64,000 nucleotides of DNA from an uncultured Methylococcaceae bacterium (GCA_903917345.1 CAIXAE010000008.1:62001-126000); one strand, 5' to 3'; numbered from the stretch's first letter, positions 41,901-52,133 are shown. The notes: generated from the letters alone by a model not told the origin. Numbers and translations are program-made.

Positions 41901-42412
41901 AATTATTAGATAGAGCGGTTAATTCATTAAAATCGGGTAAACAACCAGAATTAGATGCGCCTATGGATCATGGTGCAGAAGTTGATTTACAAGCAGCGGC
42001 TTTAATACCAGAAGATTATTTGCCTGATATTCATTCAAGATTAGTGTTGTATAAACGTATATCAAGTGCTGAAACGGCAGCGGATTTACGCGAGTTGCAA
42101 ATTGAAATGATAGACCGCTTTGGTTTATTACCAGAGCAAGTTAAAACTTTGTTTAGTGTTGCGGAGTTAAAACAACAAGCTGATAAATTAGGTATTAAAA
42201 AAATTGAAGCAAATAGCGGCGGTGGTCGGATTATTTTTAGCACTGAACCTAAAATTAATGCTGAGAAACTGATTAACTTAATCCAAACCCGCGCTAGTGT
42301 GTTTAAGTTTGATGGAGCTGATAAATTAAAATATATCAAAGCCTTTGAAACAACAGCTGAAAAAATTGAATTTGTCACAAATTTGTTAGTGTTACTAACC
42401 CCAACCGAGTAA
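38963..42412 (+). CDS. mfd: Transcription-repair coupling factor
   Basis: 1149 aa; AVVHRDHGVGRYLGL, CGDVGFGKTEVSMRAAF, DEEHRFGVRQKEHFK. Confidence 0.97.
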   Translation: MSNSSIFSPSVPSSKESLVIWTGLTGCADALSLASAINNSKHLFVIITPDSQTALRLEHELAFFLASDIALLHFPDWETLPYDVFSPLSEIISERLKTLALLPEVKRGALILSATTLMHKLAPREHVLANSFSIKVGDIFNLELNRIKLESVGYQCVSQVYQHAEFAVRGAIVDLFPMGSKVPYRIELFDDEVESIRTFDPESQRSLEKIDQIQLFPAREFPFTDESIKLFRQAFRTQFPDTSPKNTLYVDISKGITPNGIEYYLPLFVEQTATLFEYLPKTAVLVVSEDINSTATAFYSEAEERYEQRKYDLERPLLKPEQLFLSADKLTENLSKFARITLSEHTIGADNASPCLPLPQVMLDIKSNTPAANLQSFIDSFAGKILFVSESAGRREALIDRLRTYKINVKVVDNWQGFLNSEVSPCIIVAPMENGVCLDNPAIAIITESQLSGEKVLQRRRRKQSATKELENIINNLNELTIGSAVVHRDHGVGRYLGLQTLQIGGITSEFLTLEYANNDKLYVPVSTLYVIGRYTGMNPDAAPLHKLGGEQWSKLKQKAIEKIRDVAAELLEIHAKRAIKSGHAFEIDQSEYQTFADAFAFEETPDQQTTIEAILDDMASGQPMDRVICGDVGFGKTEVSMRAAFIAAQSGKQVAVLVPTTLLAQQHYQNFRDRFADWPFRVEVMSRFVTAKELKQITADLADGKVDIVIGTHTLLSKELKFKELGLVIIDEEHRFGVRQKEHFKKLRSEIDFLTLTATPIPRTLNMAMSGLRDISIIASPPPNRHAIKTFITEWVDAQVKEACLREIKRGGQVFFLHNEVKTMEKMARELSELIPEARIEIAHGQMPERELERIMLDFYHQRFNLLICSTIIESGIDIPSANTIIINRADKLGLAQLHQLRGRVGRSHHRAYAYFIVPPKSLLTKDAQKRLEAVEASGDLGAGFMLSSHDLEIRGAGELLGDGQSGQIQEIGFTLYTELLDRAVNSLKSGKQPELDAPMDHGAEVDLQAAALIPEDYLPDIHSRLVLYKRISSAETAADLRELQIEMIDRFGLLPEQVKTLFSVAELKQQADKLGIKKIEANSGGGRIIFSTEPKINAEKLINLIQTRASVFKFDGADKLKYIKAFETTAEKIEFVTNLLVLLTPTE

Positions 42413-42416
42413 AGCA

Positions 42417-42782
42417 ATGACTGCACTAGTATTAAAAGCTAATGAAACAGAAGAATATTATTTTGATGAGGGTTGTTACATCTTAGAATTATCTAACACC
42501 GCTAATGATCCTGAGGTATCAATAGCCAGAGCAAGAGTTAAACCAGGTGTTACGACTAAGTTACACCGTTTAAAGGGGGTGGTTGAGCGCTATGTTATTA
42601 TTTCTGGTAATGGACTATTTGATGTGCCTGGTGCACCCACACAAAACTTAGCGCCTGGAGACGTGGTAATTATTCTGCCGATGTCTCCACAAAGCATTAC
42701 TAACAACGGCCCTGAGGATTTACTCTTCTTAGCCATCTGTAGCCCACGGTTTACGGTCGATATTTACGAAAATATGGCGTAA
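42417..42782 (+). CDS. Cupin-domain protein
   Basis: ARVKPGVTTKLHRLKGVVERYVIISGNG...GDVVIILPMSPQSITNNGPEDLLFLAIC. Confidence 0.85.
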   Translation: MTALVLKANETEEYYFDEGCYILELSNTANDPEVSIARARVKPGVTTKLHRLKGVVERYVIISGNGLFDVPGAPTQNLAPGDVVIILPMSPQSITNNGPEDLLFLAICSPRFTVDIYENMA

Positions 42783-42887
42783 ACATTGGACTACAGGCCT
42801 CAAGACTTGTTATTATCACTACGGCCGATCAAAATTGATTGCCCCCTCAAAATTCACCAGCCATTAGGCGAAAGTTTTAAATAATCT

Positions 42888-43919
42888 GTGGAGTTAATTA
42901 TGCATAATGTCACGTTAATAAAAGGTGATGGAATTGGTCCGTCTATCATGGATGAAGCGGTAAAAGTTATTGATGCGTCAGGCGTAAAAATTAACTGGGA
43001 AGAAGCTTATGCAGGTTTATCTGCCTTCGAAAAATTTGGTACGCCTTTACCAGAAGAAACCTTAACTTCTTTTGATAAAACTCGTGTCGCCTTTAAAGGC
43101 CCTTTAACGACTGTTGTAGGTACTGGCTTTAGAAGTATCAATGTGGCATTGCGTCAACAATATGATTTATATGCTAATGTGCGTCCTGCTAAAAATTGGC
43201 CTGGCATCGTCACGCGTTATGATGATGTTGATATCGTCATCGTAAGAGAAAACACAGAAGGTTTATATGCGGGTCTTGAGCATTACTTAACGCCTAAAAA
43301 AGATATTGCAGAAAGTTTGGCTGTGATTACGCGTGTAGCTTCTGAACGCATTATTGATTATGCCTTTAAATATGCGCGTGATAATAATCGTAAAAAAGTA
43401 ACTGTTTGCCACAAAGCTAATATCCTTAAATATAGCCAAGGTTTATTTTTAGAAGTCGCTAGAGAAATAGCGCCTAAATATCCTGATATTCAATTTGATG
43501 AAAAAATCGTCGATGCGGCTTGTATGCATATGGTAATGAATCCACAACAATTTGATGTCGTTGTAACAACAAATATGTTTGGTGATATTTTATCGGATCT
43601 TACCGCTGGATTAGTGGGTGGTTTAGGTTTAATACCTGGCGCTAATATTGGTGCAGATGCGGCCTTATTTGAAGCGGTACATGGCAGTGCACCTGATATT
43701 ACCGGCAAAAACTTAGCTAATCCTATCGCTGTTATTATGGCGGGTGTTATGATGCTTAACTATTTAGGCGAAACTAAAGCCGCAGATAGAATTAAAGCAG
43801 CTGTAGAAAAAGTAGTTATCGAAGGTAAATTTGTGACCAAAGACATCAATCCAAATTCTACATGCGGTACGGTAGAAATGGGTGATGCCATTGTTGCAGA
43901 GTTGTTAGCTTCTGCTTAA
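42888..43919 (+). CDS. Isocitrate dehydrogenase, NAD-type (isocitrate/isopropylmalate dehydrogenase family)
   Basis: VTLIKGDGIGPSIMDEAVKVI, RENTEGLYAGLEH, HGSAPDITGKNLANP. Confidence 0.9.
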   Translation: MELIMHNVTLIKGDGIGPSIMDEAVKVIDASGVKINWEEAYAGLSAFEKFGTPLPEETLTSFDKTRVAFKGPLTTVVGTGFRSINVALRQQYDLYANVRPAKNWPGIVTRYDDVDIVIVRENTEGLYAGLEHYLTPKKDIAESLAVITRVASERIIDYAFKYARDNNRKKVTVCHKANILKYSQGLFLEVAREIAPKYPDIQFDEKIVDAACMHMVMNPQQFDVVVTTNMFGDILSDLTAGLVGGLGLIPGANIGADAALFEAVHGSAPDITGKNLANPIAVIMAGVMMLNYLGETKAADRIKAAVEKVVIEGKFVTKDINPNSTCGTVEMGDAIVAELLASA

Positions 43920-43943
43920 ATTTTAAGTAAACTTCTTATATAC

Positions 43944-43983
43944 CAGCACGCCACTTTTTAATTGACTATTAAGTGGCGTGCTG
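43944..43983 (+). terminator. 13-bp inverted repeat downstream of isocitrate dehydrogenase
   Basis: CAGCACGCCACTT...AAGTGGCGTGCTG; no strong T-tract. Confidence 0.55.
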
Positions 43984-44063
43984 TGTATCTAATATGTTGC
44001 TGATACAGCAGTCTTTAAAGTGTTATAATTCAATAAAATACAACCTAATAACTCTCCGTTTTT

Positions 44064-45854
44064 GTGCAACTAAAATCAAATCAATCGATTTATACATGGA
44101 AAGGCATTTATAAAATTGCCTTAGAGCACAAGAAAACCCTAATCTATTCCCATATCATTGCCTTATTAGCAACCGTAGCCAGCGTACCTGTACCGTTGTT
44201 AATGCCCTTACTGGTTGATGAAGTTTTATTAAATAAGCCCGGTTGGGTTATTACTTTTATTAATCGATGGTCGCTACTCGAGTGGCAACTACCAATTTTG
44301 TATATTTCAGTAATTTTGGTAGTCAGTCTTTTATTAAGGCTTATTTCTAGTGCATTTAATATTATTCAAGCACGGCATTTTTCCTGCATTTCTAAAGATA
44401 TTATCTTTAGGCTACGAAAGAATTTAATTAATCATCTACAGACTATCTCGATGTCAGAATATGAAAGCTTAGGTTCTGGAAGCGTGGTTAGCCATCTAAT
44501 CAAAGATCTTGATACGATTGATACTTTTATAGGCACGACAGTGAGTCGCTTATTAGTCGCTTTACTCACCATAATGGGCACTGCTGTCATTTTGTTGTGG
44601 ATGCATTGGCAGTTGGGTTTATTTATATTGTTATTAAACCCCGTTGTTATCTATTTAACCCGCCTTGTAGGTTCTCGCGTTAAAGACCTAAAATCTAAAG
44701 AAAACTCTGCATATGAGATTTTCCAACAGTCACTGACTGAAACTTTAGAGGCCATTCATCAAATAAGAGCCAGCAATAGGGAGCATCATTATTGTAAAGC
44801 CCTCATTGAATCAGCTCGCTCTGTAAAAGATTATTCAGCGGCTTATGCTTGGAAAAGCGATGCAGCATCTCGCTTAAGTTTTTTAGTCTTTTTGTTTGGT
44901 TTTGATATCTTTAGAGCAGTTGCCATGTTAATGGTTTTCTACTCAGACTTAAGTATCGGGGAAATGCTGGCCGTATTTGGGTATCTCTGGTTTATGATGG
45001 CGCCTGTACAAGAAATATTGGGTATCCAATATGCCTTTTTTGCTGCGAAAGCGGCTTTGGTAAGAATTAATCGTTTAACATCTCTCCAGCAAGAACCGCA
45101 TTACCCACATAAATACAACCCTTTCTTAAATACCAAAACTGTCGCTATTAGCATCGAAGATTTGCACTTTAGTTACGGCCAAGAGAACATTCTTAATGGC
45201 ATTAATCTAAGTATTAAGTCCGGTGAAAAAATTGCCTTAGTGGGTGCCAGTGGAGGGGGTAAATCTACATTAATACAAACATTGATAGGCGTATATTTAC
45301 CCAGCTCAGGACATATTAAATTTGATGGTGTACCAATTGAAGAAATAGGACTTGATATCGTAAGAGAAAATGTAGTGACTGTATTGCAACACCCTGTGTT
45401 ATTTAACGATACTATCAGAGCTAACCTCACTTTAGGTAAAACGGTGTCTGATGATTCGTTATGGAACGCGTTAGACATTGCCCAATTATCAGATACCGTG
45501 AAAGACTTAGAGTCAGGACTCGATACGATTGTGGGACGCTTAGGTATGCGCTTATCGGGCGGCCAAAGACAACGCATGGCTATTGCTCGCATGGTTGTTG
45601 CTGATCCTAAAGTTGTTATATTAGACGAAGCTACCTCAGCTTTAGATTCTGAAACTGAACATAAACTTCATTTAGCCATGGCAACGTTTCTTAAAGATAG
45701 AACCACCCTGATTATTGCCCACCGTTTAAGCGCAGTAAGGCAAGCAGATCATGTTTATGTATTTGAAGAAGGTGTCATTTGTGAACAGGGACACCATGAA
45801 ACATTGATTACTCAAAAGGGACTTTATGCCAAACTGTATGGCGAGTACCAATAA
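44064..45854 (+). CDS. ABC transporter, permease + ATPase (MsbA-like exporter)
   Basis: N-terminal TM domain; GASGGGKSTLIQTL, LSGGQRQRMAIARMVVADPKVVILDEATSALD. Confidence 0.92.
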   Translation: MQLKSNQSIYTWKGIYKIALEHKKTLIYSHIIALLATVASVPVPLLMPLLVDEVLLNKPGWVITFINRWSLLEWQLPILYISVILVVSLLLRLISSAFNIIQARHFSCISKDIIFRLRKNLINHLQTISMSEYESLGSGSVVSHLIKDLDTIDTFIGTTVSRLLVALLTIMGTAVILLWMHWQLGLFILLLNPVVIYLTRLVGSRVKDLKSKENSAYEIFQQSLTETLEAIHQIRASNREHHYCKALIESARSVKDYSAAYAWKSDAASRLSFLVFLFGFDIFRAVAMLMVFYSDLSIGEMLAVFGYLWFMMAPVQEILGIQYAFFAAKAALVRINRLTSLQQEPHYPHKYNPFLNTKTVAISIEDLHFSYGQENILNGINLSIKSGEKIALVGASGGGKSTLIQTLIGVYLPSSGHIKFDGVPIEEIGLDIVRENVVTVLQHPVLFNDTIRANLTLGKTVSDDSLWNALDIAQLSDTVKDLESGLDTIVGRLGMRLSGGQRQRMAIARMVVADPKVVILDEATSALDSETEHKLHLAMATFLKDRTTLIIAHRLSAVRQADHVYVFEEGVICEQGHHETLITQKGLYAKLYGEYQ

Positions 45855-45871
45855 CTTATACGAGCAAACTC

Positions 45872-46705
45872 ATGACACACGTTTATGATCTACATTGCCA
45901 TTCCACAGCCTCCGATGGTGCATTTTCTCCAGAGGCTGTCGTTATAAGAGCTCAGCAACAGGGTGTAACCTCACTCGCTTTGACTGATCACGATACGGTA
46001 GCGGGTTTGGCTGCCGCTAACAAAACAGCAGATTCTATTGGGCTTAATTTTATTCCTGGCATTGAGCTTTCATCAAATTGGCAAAATCATTGTTTACACA
46101 TTGTAGGTTTGGGTATTGATCCGACCTATCAACCTTTGGTTGAAATAACTGACCATTTACAGACCTTACGTTATGAAAGATCTGAAAAGATGGCCGCTAA
46201 ATTGGAGAAAAAAAGAATATTTGGTGCCTTAGAGGCGGTACAAGCAGCGGCAGGCGACGGGATGATTACGCGCACACATTTTGCTGATTTTTTACTTTCA
46301 CAAAAGCATGTAGACACTCATCAAGAAGCGTTTGATCGTTATTTAGGCCAAGGTAAATCTGCTTTTGTGCCAACCATTTGGCCTGAGGTAGAAGAGGTTG
46401 TTAAATGGATTACGGGGGCAGGTGGCATAGCTGTTATTGCACATCCTCTGCGCTATAAGCTGTCTGCCAAGTATATTAAACGCTTGCTGGCTGAGTTTAA
46501 GTTATACGGTGGTAAAGGCATTGAAGTAATCACCAGCAGAATCAGCCAAGATGAAATTCGTTTAATCACTAAATATGCTCAAGAATATGAGCTCGCCGGC
46601 TCGGTAGGGTCAGACTTCCATAATGACACTAATCCTTATGTTGAATTAGGTCTCATTGCCCAATTACCAGCTAACATTACCCCTGTATGGGAATTACTGT
46701 CTTAA
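45872..46705 (+). CDS. PHP-domain phosphoesterase (RNase AM/TrpH-like)
   Basis: YDLHCHSTASDGAFSPEAVVIRAQQQGVTSLALTDHDTVAGL, SVGSDFH. Confidence 0.9.
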   Translation: MTHVYDLHCHSTASDGAFSPEAVVIRAQQQGVTSLALTDHDTVAGLAAANKTADSIGLNFIPGIELSSNWQNHCLHIVGLGIDPTYQPLVEITDHLQTLRYERSEKMAAKLEKKRIFGALEAVQAAAGDGMITRTHFADFLLSQKHVDTHQEAFDRYLGQGKSAFVPTIWPEVEEVVKWITGAGGIAVIAHPLRYKLSAKYIKRLLAEFKLYGGKGIEVITSRISQDEIRLITKYAQEYELAGSVGSDFHNDTNPYVELGLIAQLPANITPVWELLS

Positions 46706-46721
46706 TCGTTACGCTATCAGT

Positions 46722-48200
46722 ATGAGTATTATCAAGAAACTGGCATCGCAAACTGCCATTTATGGGCTTAGTAGTATTTTTGGGCGATTTCTAAATTATC
46801 TCTTAGTGCCTCTATATACCTATTATTTTTCTGCCGCTGAATACGGTGTTGTCTCCGAGTTTTATGCTTATGCGGGTTTCTTTTCTGTCTTATTACTGTT
46901 CGGATTTGAGACGGGGTATTTTCGATTCCGTGATAAAGCGCAATTAAAGCATGATGTTGCATATTCTACGGCTTTAATGTTTGTACTCTTAATCAATCTG
47001 CTTTTTCTAGGGATTATTGTCATTGCCAATAATCAACTCTCTGCATCTCTAAATTACAGCACTCATCCTGAATACGTTTTGTGCTTTACTGTTATTTTAA
47101 CGTTAGATGCCATGGCTTCTATTCCTTTTGCTCGCTTACGTGCAGAGAATAAAGCCTTTCTTTTTGCAGGCATTAAAATTATTGAAATTTTAATTACCGT
47201 TCTTTTAAGTTTGTTCTTTATTGTCTACTGCCCAAAAGAATTAGCAAGCCATCCTGAGTCTTGGGTAAAAGATCTATATAAACCAGAAACAGGTATTACT
47301 TACATCTTTTTAGCTAATTTGATAGCAAGTGCTTTTAAGTTCATCGTCCTATTTCCCCAATTATTGGGTCTACGCTGGGGATTTGATAGGGCTTTGTTTC
47401 GTAAAATGCTGCGCTACTCCTTACCGATGGTCGTCATTGGTTTCGCGGGGATTATTAACGAAATGCTCGATAGAGCTTTATTAAAGTACCTTTTACCCTA
47501 TGACTTAAAAACCAATATGCAGATGCTTGGGATCTACAGTGCCTGTTATAAATTATCTATTTTAATGACGCTTTTTATACAAGCATTCAGATTTGCCGCT
47601 GAGCCATTTTTCTTTGCCTATGCTGATAAGGATGATGCTAAAGAAGTATATGCAAAGGTACTTAAATATTTTGTTATTTTTTGCGTGTTTATTTTTTTAC
47701 TTGTAACGCTGTTTATAGACTTTTTTAAATACTTTTTAGGGGAAGAGTTTAGAAGTGGACTGACTGCGGTCCCCATATTATTGATGGCTAATTTATGCTT
47801 GGGCATCTACGTTAATTTATCAATTTGGTATAAGTTGACGGATAAAACATTATTAGGCTCATGGGTATCTATTGCAGGCGCACTGATAACAGTGGGTCTT
47901 AATATTTGGTGGATCCCTTTATTAGGTTATATGGGCTCAGCCTGGGCTACATTAGTATGTTATTTTTTTATGACACTAGTATCTTATTTGCTCGGGCGAC
48001 ATTATTATCCAGTGATGTATGATCTTAAACGGATTCTAGGCTACATTGGTTTAGGTATCGGTTTATTTTGTGTCCAAGAACATATCCCACAATACTTTAG
48101 CTGGCAAAAACCCTGGGAAATCTCTGGTTTATTATTGGCTACTTATTTACTAGTCGTCATTTTGTTTGAAAAATCTTACAAATCTCAAGCAATCATTTAG
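46722..48200 (+). CDS. Polysaccharide biosynthesis / Wzx-type flippase
   Basis: MSIIKKLASQTAIYGLSSIFGRFLNYLLVPLYTYYFSAAEYGVVSEF; multi-TM. ORF-track start 46656 overlaps the PHP gene; ATG 46722 preferred. Confidence 0.9.
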   Translation: MSIIKKLASQTAIYGLSSIFGRFLNYLLVPLYTYYFSAAEYGVVSEFYAYAGFFSVLLLFGFETGYFRFRDKAQLKHDVAYSTALMFVLLINLLFLGIIVIANNQLSASLNYSTHPEYVLCFTVILTLDAMASIPFARLRAENKAFLFAGIKIIEILITVLLSLFFIVYCPKELASHPESWVKDLYKPETGITYIFLANLIASAFKFIVLFPQLLGLRWGFDRALFRKMLRYSLPMVVIGFAGIINEMLDRALLKYLLPYDLKTNMQMLGIYSACYKLSILMTLFIQAFRFAAEPFFFAYADKDDAKEVYAKVLKYFVIFCVFIFLLVTLFIDFFKYFLGEEFRSGLTAVPILLMANLCLGIYVNLSIWYKLTDKTLLGSWVSIAGALITVGLNIWWIPLLGYMGSAWATLVCYFFMTLVSYLLGRHYYPVMYDLKRILGYIGLGIGLFCVQEHIPQYFSWQKPWEISGLLLATYLLVVILFEKSYKSQAII

Positions 48201-48264
48201 CGCTGTCATATTCTTGACGCTAAGGTCTAATAAAATAGAGTATTTATATTCTAATTAAGATTTC

Positions 48265-49314
48265 ATGACTACTCATACCCAGAAGCGCGCCTGTTTTTTT
48301 GGTGGATTATTATTACTTGTATTAGGCGTATGGGTCTTACATGGATTCCTCGATTTATTAGCATGGGCCGTTGTGCTTGCCATTTCAACGTGGCCACTTT
48401 ACAAACGATTGCTTTCTATCGTCCATTTTCACCATAAAGAAACGTGTGTCGGCTTAGGATTAACGATATTAATAGCCGCTGTTATTTTTATGCCTGTCGG
48501 TTATGGCTTAAGTCGCTTAATCACTGAGGGACAAAACCTCGCAGAACTATTAAAGGTGGCTGATGTTAATGGAATACCCTGTCCCATCTGGGTTGAGAAT
48601 TTGCCATGGATAGGAACAAGTGCAAAAGCTATCTGGATAAAAGAACTGGGCAGTGCTACAGCCGCTAATAATGCTTTTCATTTGATAGATAGTGGCAGTG
48701 TTTTATATTTTACAAAAGATACGGCTAATCAATTAGTTCAACACTTTTTTGGATTTTTAATTATTTTGCTGACGCTTCTATTTGTTTATCGAAATGGTCA
48801 TAAGTTGGGACAACAAATTTTAGAGAGCAGTCAAAAATTATTTGGAAATAAAGGGTATCGCTTTACCTTACATGCAACCGCAGCAGTACGATCTACTGTA
48901 AATGGTATGTTAATAGTGGGGCTCGGTAAAGGCTTATTAATGGGGGTAGGATATTCAATTGTGAGCTTAGAAAATCCTGCCATTTTAGGATCCATTACTG
49001 GCATCTTTGCTCTAATCCCTTTTGCCGCAAAAATAATATTCAGTGTCTGTGCAATAGTGCTTATTGCACAAGGTCATCCCATAGAAGCCGCTAGTCTGTT
49101 TTCATACGGGATGATCTTAACCATGGTTGCAGACAATTATGTGCGCCCTGCATTAATCGGTGGCGCCGTTAAACTGCCTTTTTTATGGACATTATTAGGT
49201 ATATTTGGCGGCATGGAGGCATTTGGAATGCTCGGCCTATTTTTAGGCCCTGCCTTAATGGCATTATTAATGTCTATATGGCGTGATTGGCTCCACGATT
49301 TAAAAACAGCATAG
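48265..49314 (+). CDS. AI-2E family transporter (YdiK/PerM-like)
   Basis: Multi-TM; typical C-terminal ...GGMEAFGMLGLFLGPALMALLMSIW. Confidence 0.88.
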   Translation: MTTHTQKRACFFGGLLLLVLGVWVLHGFLDLLAWAVVLAISTWPLYKRLLSIVHFHHKETCVGLGLTILIAAVIFMPVGYGLSRLITEGQNLAELLKVADVNGIPCPIWVENLPWIGTSAKAIWIKELGSATAANNAFHLIDSGSVLYFTKDTANQLVQHFFGFLIILLTLLFVYRNGHKLGQQILESSQKLFGNKGYRFTLHATAAVRSTVNGMLIVGLGKGLLMGVGYSIVSLENPAILGSITGIFALIPFAAKIIFSVCAIVLIAQGHPIEAASLFSYGMILTMVADNYVRPALIGGAVKLPFLWTLLGIFGGMEAFGMLGLFLGPALMALLMSIWRDWLHDLKTA

Positions 49315-49335
49315 TTAATCTAAAGATTTTATAAA

Positions 49336-50892
49336 TTATCGACTTCTTTTAGCTTCTGCTTGTTGAATGTAGAAGAAATTAAGACGTTCGTTTAAGATAG
49401 AGGAGAGTTGAAAATTAAGATCTGGAGAGGTTTGTGCTAATTTAATTTGCAAGATTGCATCTTGTGTTTGTCCCATTGCAAAGTAATATTCTGCTATATA
49501 TCTATGTGATTCTGCTGGCTGTTTTAAATCACTATAGGCTTGACCTAATAACTCCCAGTAAACAGGGATACGATGTACTTGATAATTTAATGATAATAAT
49601 AACGTTCTTGCAAGATCAGGCTTTTTTACTTTTAATAAAGCCGAGATATATTCCGATTTAATCGCATCGTTATCGGGAAATTGTCCCACTAATTTCTGAT
49701 ATCGCGCCACAGCGATAGGATAATTGTGAGCGTCATAAGCGGCGTTAGCTAAGGCACTGGCATACTGAGATTGCTCTGGGTAATCATGAATCAATGCTTG
49801 AAATATGTTTTCTGCTTCTTTAAATTGTTCAGTCTTTAAGGCGACTAGTCCCAAACCATATTTTGCAACTGTACGTTGTTCTGGAGTACCCAGAGACGTC
49901 CTGGCCATAAAATATTCTTTAGACGCATTTTTTTTGGGGTCTGCATCAGTAATAACGCGAATTTTAGCTTTAGCTAGCTGATAGTGCAGAGAGTCGGGGT
50001 ATTGTTTATAAGGGTAAGTTTCAGCTCTACCGCGAGTATCCGAGATACGAGAGGCCGTAACGGGGTGAGTTCTTAAAAACTCAGGTACTGATTGCCCATA
50101 ATAGCGAGTGGCTTGCTGTAAACGCTCAAAGAACGTGGGCATACTACGTGGATCAAACTGAGAAGCCGATAAAGTTTGCATACCGACACGATCTGCTTCT
50201 TCTTCATTCTCGCGGGTGAAGTTGATTTGAAACTGGATATTCCCTCCCATAATAGCCATGATAGCGGCTTGTCCCATTTGCGGCGACTGTGTTCCTAATA
50301 ATATAGCGGCTAACATACCTGCTGCACTGGGAATTGATAATCTGCCTGCAGCTTCAGCTGCACGAAATAAATGGCGTTGCGTGACATGTGAAATTTCGTG
50401 GGCAAGTACTGAAGCGAGTTCACTTTCGGCTTCAGTCATCAGAATCAAACCTGAGTTAACCCCAATATATCCGCCAGGTCCTGCGAACGCGTTGATATCA
50501 TTTTCCATGACTACAAAGAAATGAAAGGGATGACTGGGCGCGTCACTGTTAGCCGTTAATTTTTGGCCAATCGATTGAATATAATCTTGAATCTCTGGAT
50601 CTTGATTAATGGTAATCTGAGAATGTAAGCTTCTAAAAAACTCTTCACCAAATTCTTTTTCTTCAGCAGGCGATATTAAAGTACCTGATGAATCGCCCAT
50701 ATCAGGCAATTCAATTTTAGTGATTTCTTCAGCGTATTGAATAGTCGGTAGAAGCGATACACATATAGCAATTGAGAGAGTCGTGCGCTTGAACATTTTA
50801 GTTTTGAAGGACATGAATAACGCAATAAGATGGACGTAAAAATTTTTATCTATTATAGAATAAGGACACTTTATAATAAACCTGCATATCAA
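49336..50892 (-). CDS. BepA/YfgC-like M48 metalloprotease with TPR
   Basis: ASVLAHEISHVTQRHLF (HExxH), NEEEADRVGMQ; likely start at internal MSFKTKMFKRTTLSIAICVSLL. Confidence 0.92.
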   Translation of the reverse strand: MICRFIIKCPYSIIDKNFYVHLIALFMSFKTKMFKRTTLSIAICVSLLPTIQYAEEITKIELPDMGDSSGTLISPAEEKEFGEEFFRSLHSQITINQDPEIQDYIQSIGQKLTANSDAPSHPFHFFVVMENDINAFAGPGGYIGVNSGLILMTEAESELASVLAHEISHVTQRHLFRAAEAAGRLSIPSAAGMLAAILLGTQSPQMGQAAIMAIMGGNIQFQINFTRENEEEADRVGMQTLSASQFDPRSMPTFFERLQQATRYYGQSVPEFLRTHPVTASRISDTRGRAETYPYKQYPDSLHYQLAKAKIRVITDADPKKNASKEYFMARTSLGTPEQRTVAKYGLGLVALKTEQFKEAENIFQALIHDYPEQSQYASALANAAYDAHNYPIAVARYQKLVGQFPDNDAIKSEYISALLKVKKPDLARTLLLSLNYQVHRIPVYWELLGQAYSDLKQPAESHRYIAEYYFAMGQTQDAILQIKLAQTSPDLNFQLSSILNERLNFFYIQQAEAKRSR

Positions 50893-50918
50893 TCTGATTA
50901 ATTAACAATAAAACCTAA

Positions 50919-51308
50919 ATGAAATTTGTTATTCAAATCAATACCAGCCCCTATCATTCTCAAGCGAGTTACATGGCTTTACAATTTGCTAAAGCCGCGT
51001 TGAAAGAAGGTCATGAAGTCTTTAGAATCTTTTTTTATCATGACGGTATCTTCAATGCTTTTAGACATTCAACACCCCTTGACGATGAGCTTAATATGAC
51101 TCAGCAATGGTCAGCACTAGCCAAATATTATCAAGTTGATTTAGTAGTGTGTATTTCTGCAGCACAACGACGAGGTTTATTATCAAGCGATGAGTCTAGT
51201 AGGCAAGGTAAAGTAGACAATGATTTAGCAGAAGGCTTTAGGATCTCAGGATTAGGTCAATGGGTTGAAGGAACCCTATTAGCCGATCGATTTCTCGTAT
51301 TTGGCTAA
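50919..51308 (+). CDS. tusD: Sulfurtransferase complex subunit TusD/DsrE-like
   Basis: MKFVIQINTSPYHSQASYMALQFAKAALKEGHEVFRIFFYHDGIFNA; VVCISAAQRRG. Confidence 0.92.
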   Translation: MKFVIQINTSPYHSQASYMALQFAKAALKEGHEVFRIFFYHDGIFNAFRHSTPLDDELNMTQQWSALAKYYQVDLVVCISAAQRRGLLSSDESSRQGKVDNDLAEGFRISGLGQWVEGTLLADRFLVFG

Positions 51309-51669
51309 GCGCATGAAAAAATATATATTTGTTTTAAGTAATGCTGCTCATACAGGGACTTATTTACAAGAAACACTGGATGTTATTTTAACTACGGCCG
51401 CATTCGACCAGAGTGTTGCTATCCTCTTAGTAGATGATGCAGTGTTTGATTTAAAACAATATCAACATTCAACTGAATTAACTTTTAAGGATACCAGTGC
51501 GATATTTCAGTCACTAGCACTATACGATGTAACTAATATCTACGTAGAGCTCGAATCTATGCAAGCATATGGTATTCAACATTCGGATTTGATAATGAAC
51601 GCAAAAATCATCGATAGATCGGATGTTAACAGTTTAGTCAAACAATACGATGTTGTTTACTCTAGTTGA
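51301..51669 (+). CDS. tusC: Sulfurtransferase complex subunit TusC/DsrF-like
   Basis: DsrE/F-like fold pattern; overlaps tusD by 8 bp. Confidence 0.85.
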   Translation: MAKRMKKYIFVLSNAAHTGTYLQETLDVILTTAAFDQSVAILLVDDAVFDLKQYQHSTELTFKDTSAIFQSLALYDVTNIYVELESMQAYGIQHSDLIMNAKIIDRSDVNSLVKQYDVVYSS

Positions 51670-51674
51670 GTTTT

Positions 51675-52121
51675 TTAGCTGATTTCTAAATTATCATCAT
51701 TTTTAGTCGATAATCTTTTCTCAATATCCGCCATGACACCAAACAGAATATGTGACATGCCGGTGTACATAAAAAATATTGGAAAATGTTCATCTATGGC
51801 AACCGTATTTATCTCGCCATAAAATTCCATTGATCCAATCATCAAAATTAAGAAAAAACCAACAGGCATCATAAATCTAAAGTTTTTTGTCACAAAGCAA
51901 TAAAAAAGCACAACGCACTCAGTTAATGCCAGATAAACCATAATCATGCGCAAATTATTATCTAATGCGCCGTACAAATCTTCATTGAATATAAACAAGG
52001 AGTATTCATCGTTGATTGATAAAAAACTGGCTCCAATTAATATCGCAACAGCACAGTAGAAATTGAGCTCGATTAAGATTCTTAAAGCCGTAAATTTATG
52101 GTTAGATAGTGAATTCATCAT
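51675..52121 (-). CDS. Small integral membrane protein, unknown
   Basis: 148 aa with about four hydrophobic segments. Confidence 0.65.
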   Translation of the reverse strand: MMNSLSNHKFTALRILIELNFYCAVAILIGASFLSINDEYSLFIFNEDLYGALDNNLRMIMVYLALTECVVLFYCFVTKNFRFMMPVGFFLILMIGSMEFYGEINTVAIDEHFPIFFMYTGMSHILFGVMADIEKRLSTKNDDNLEIS

Positions 52122-52133
52122 AATATTCTATCC

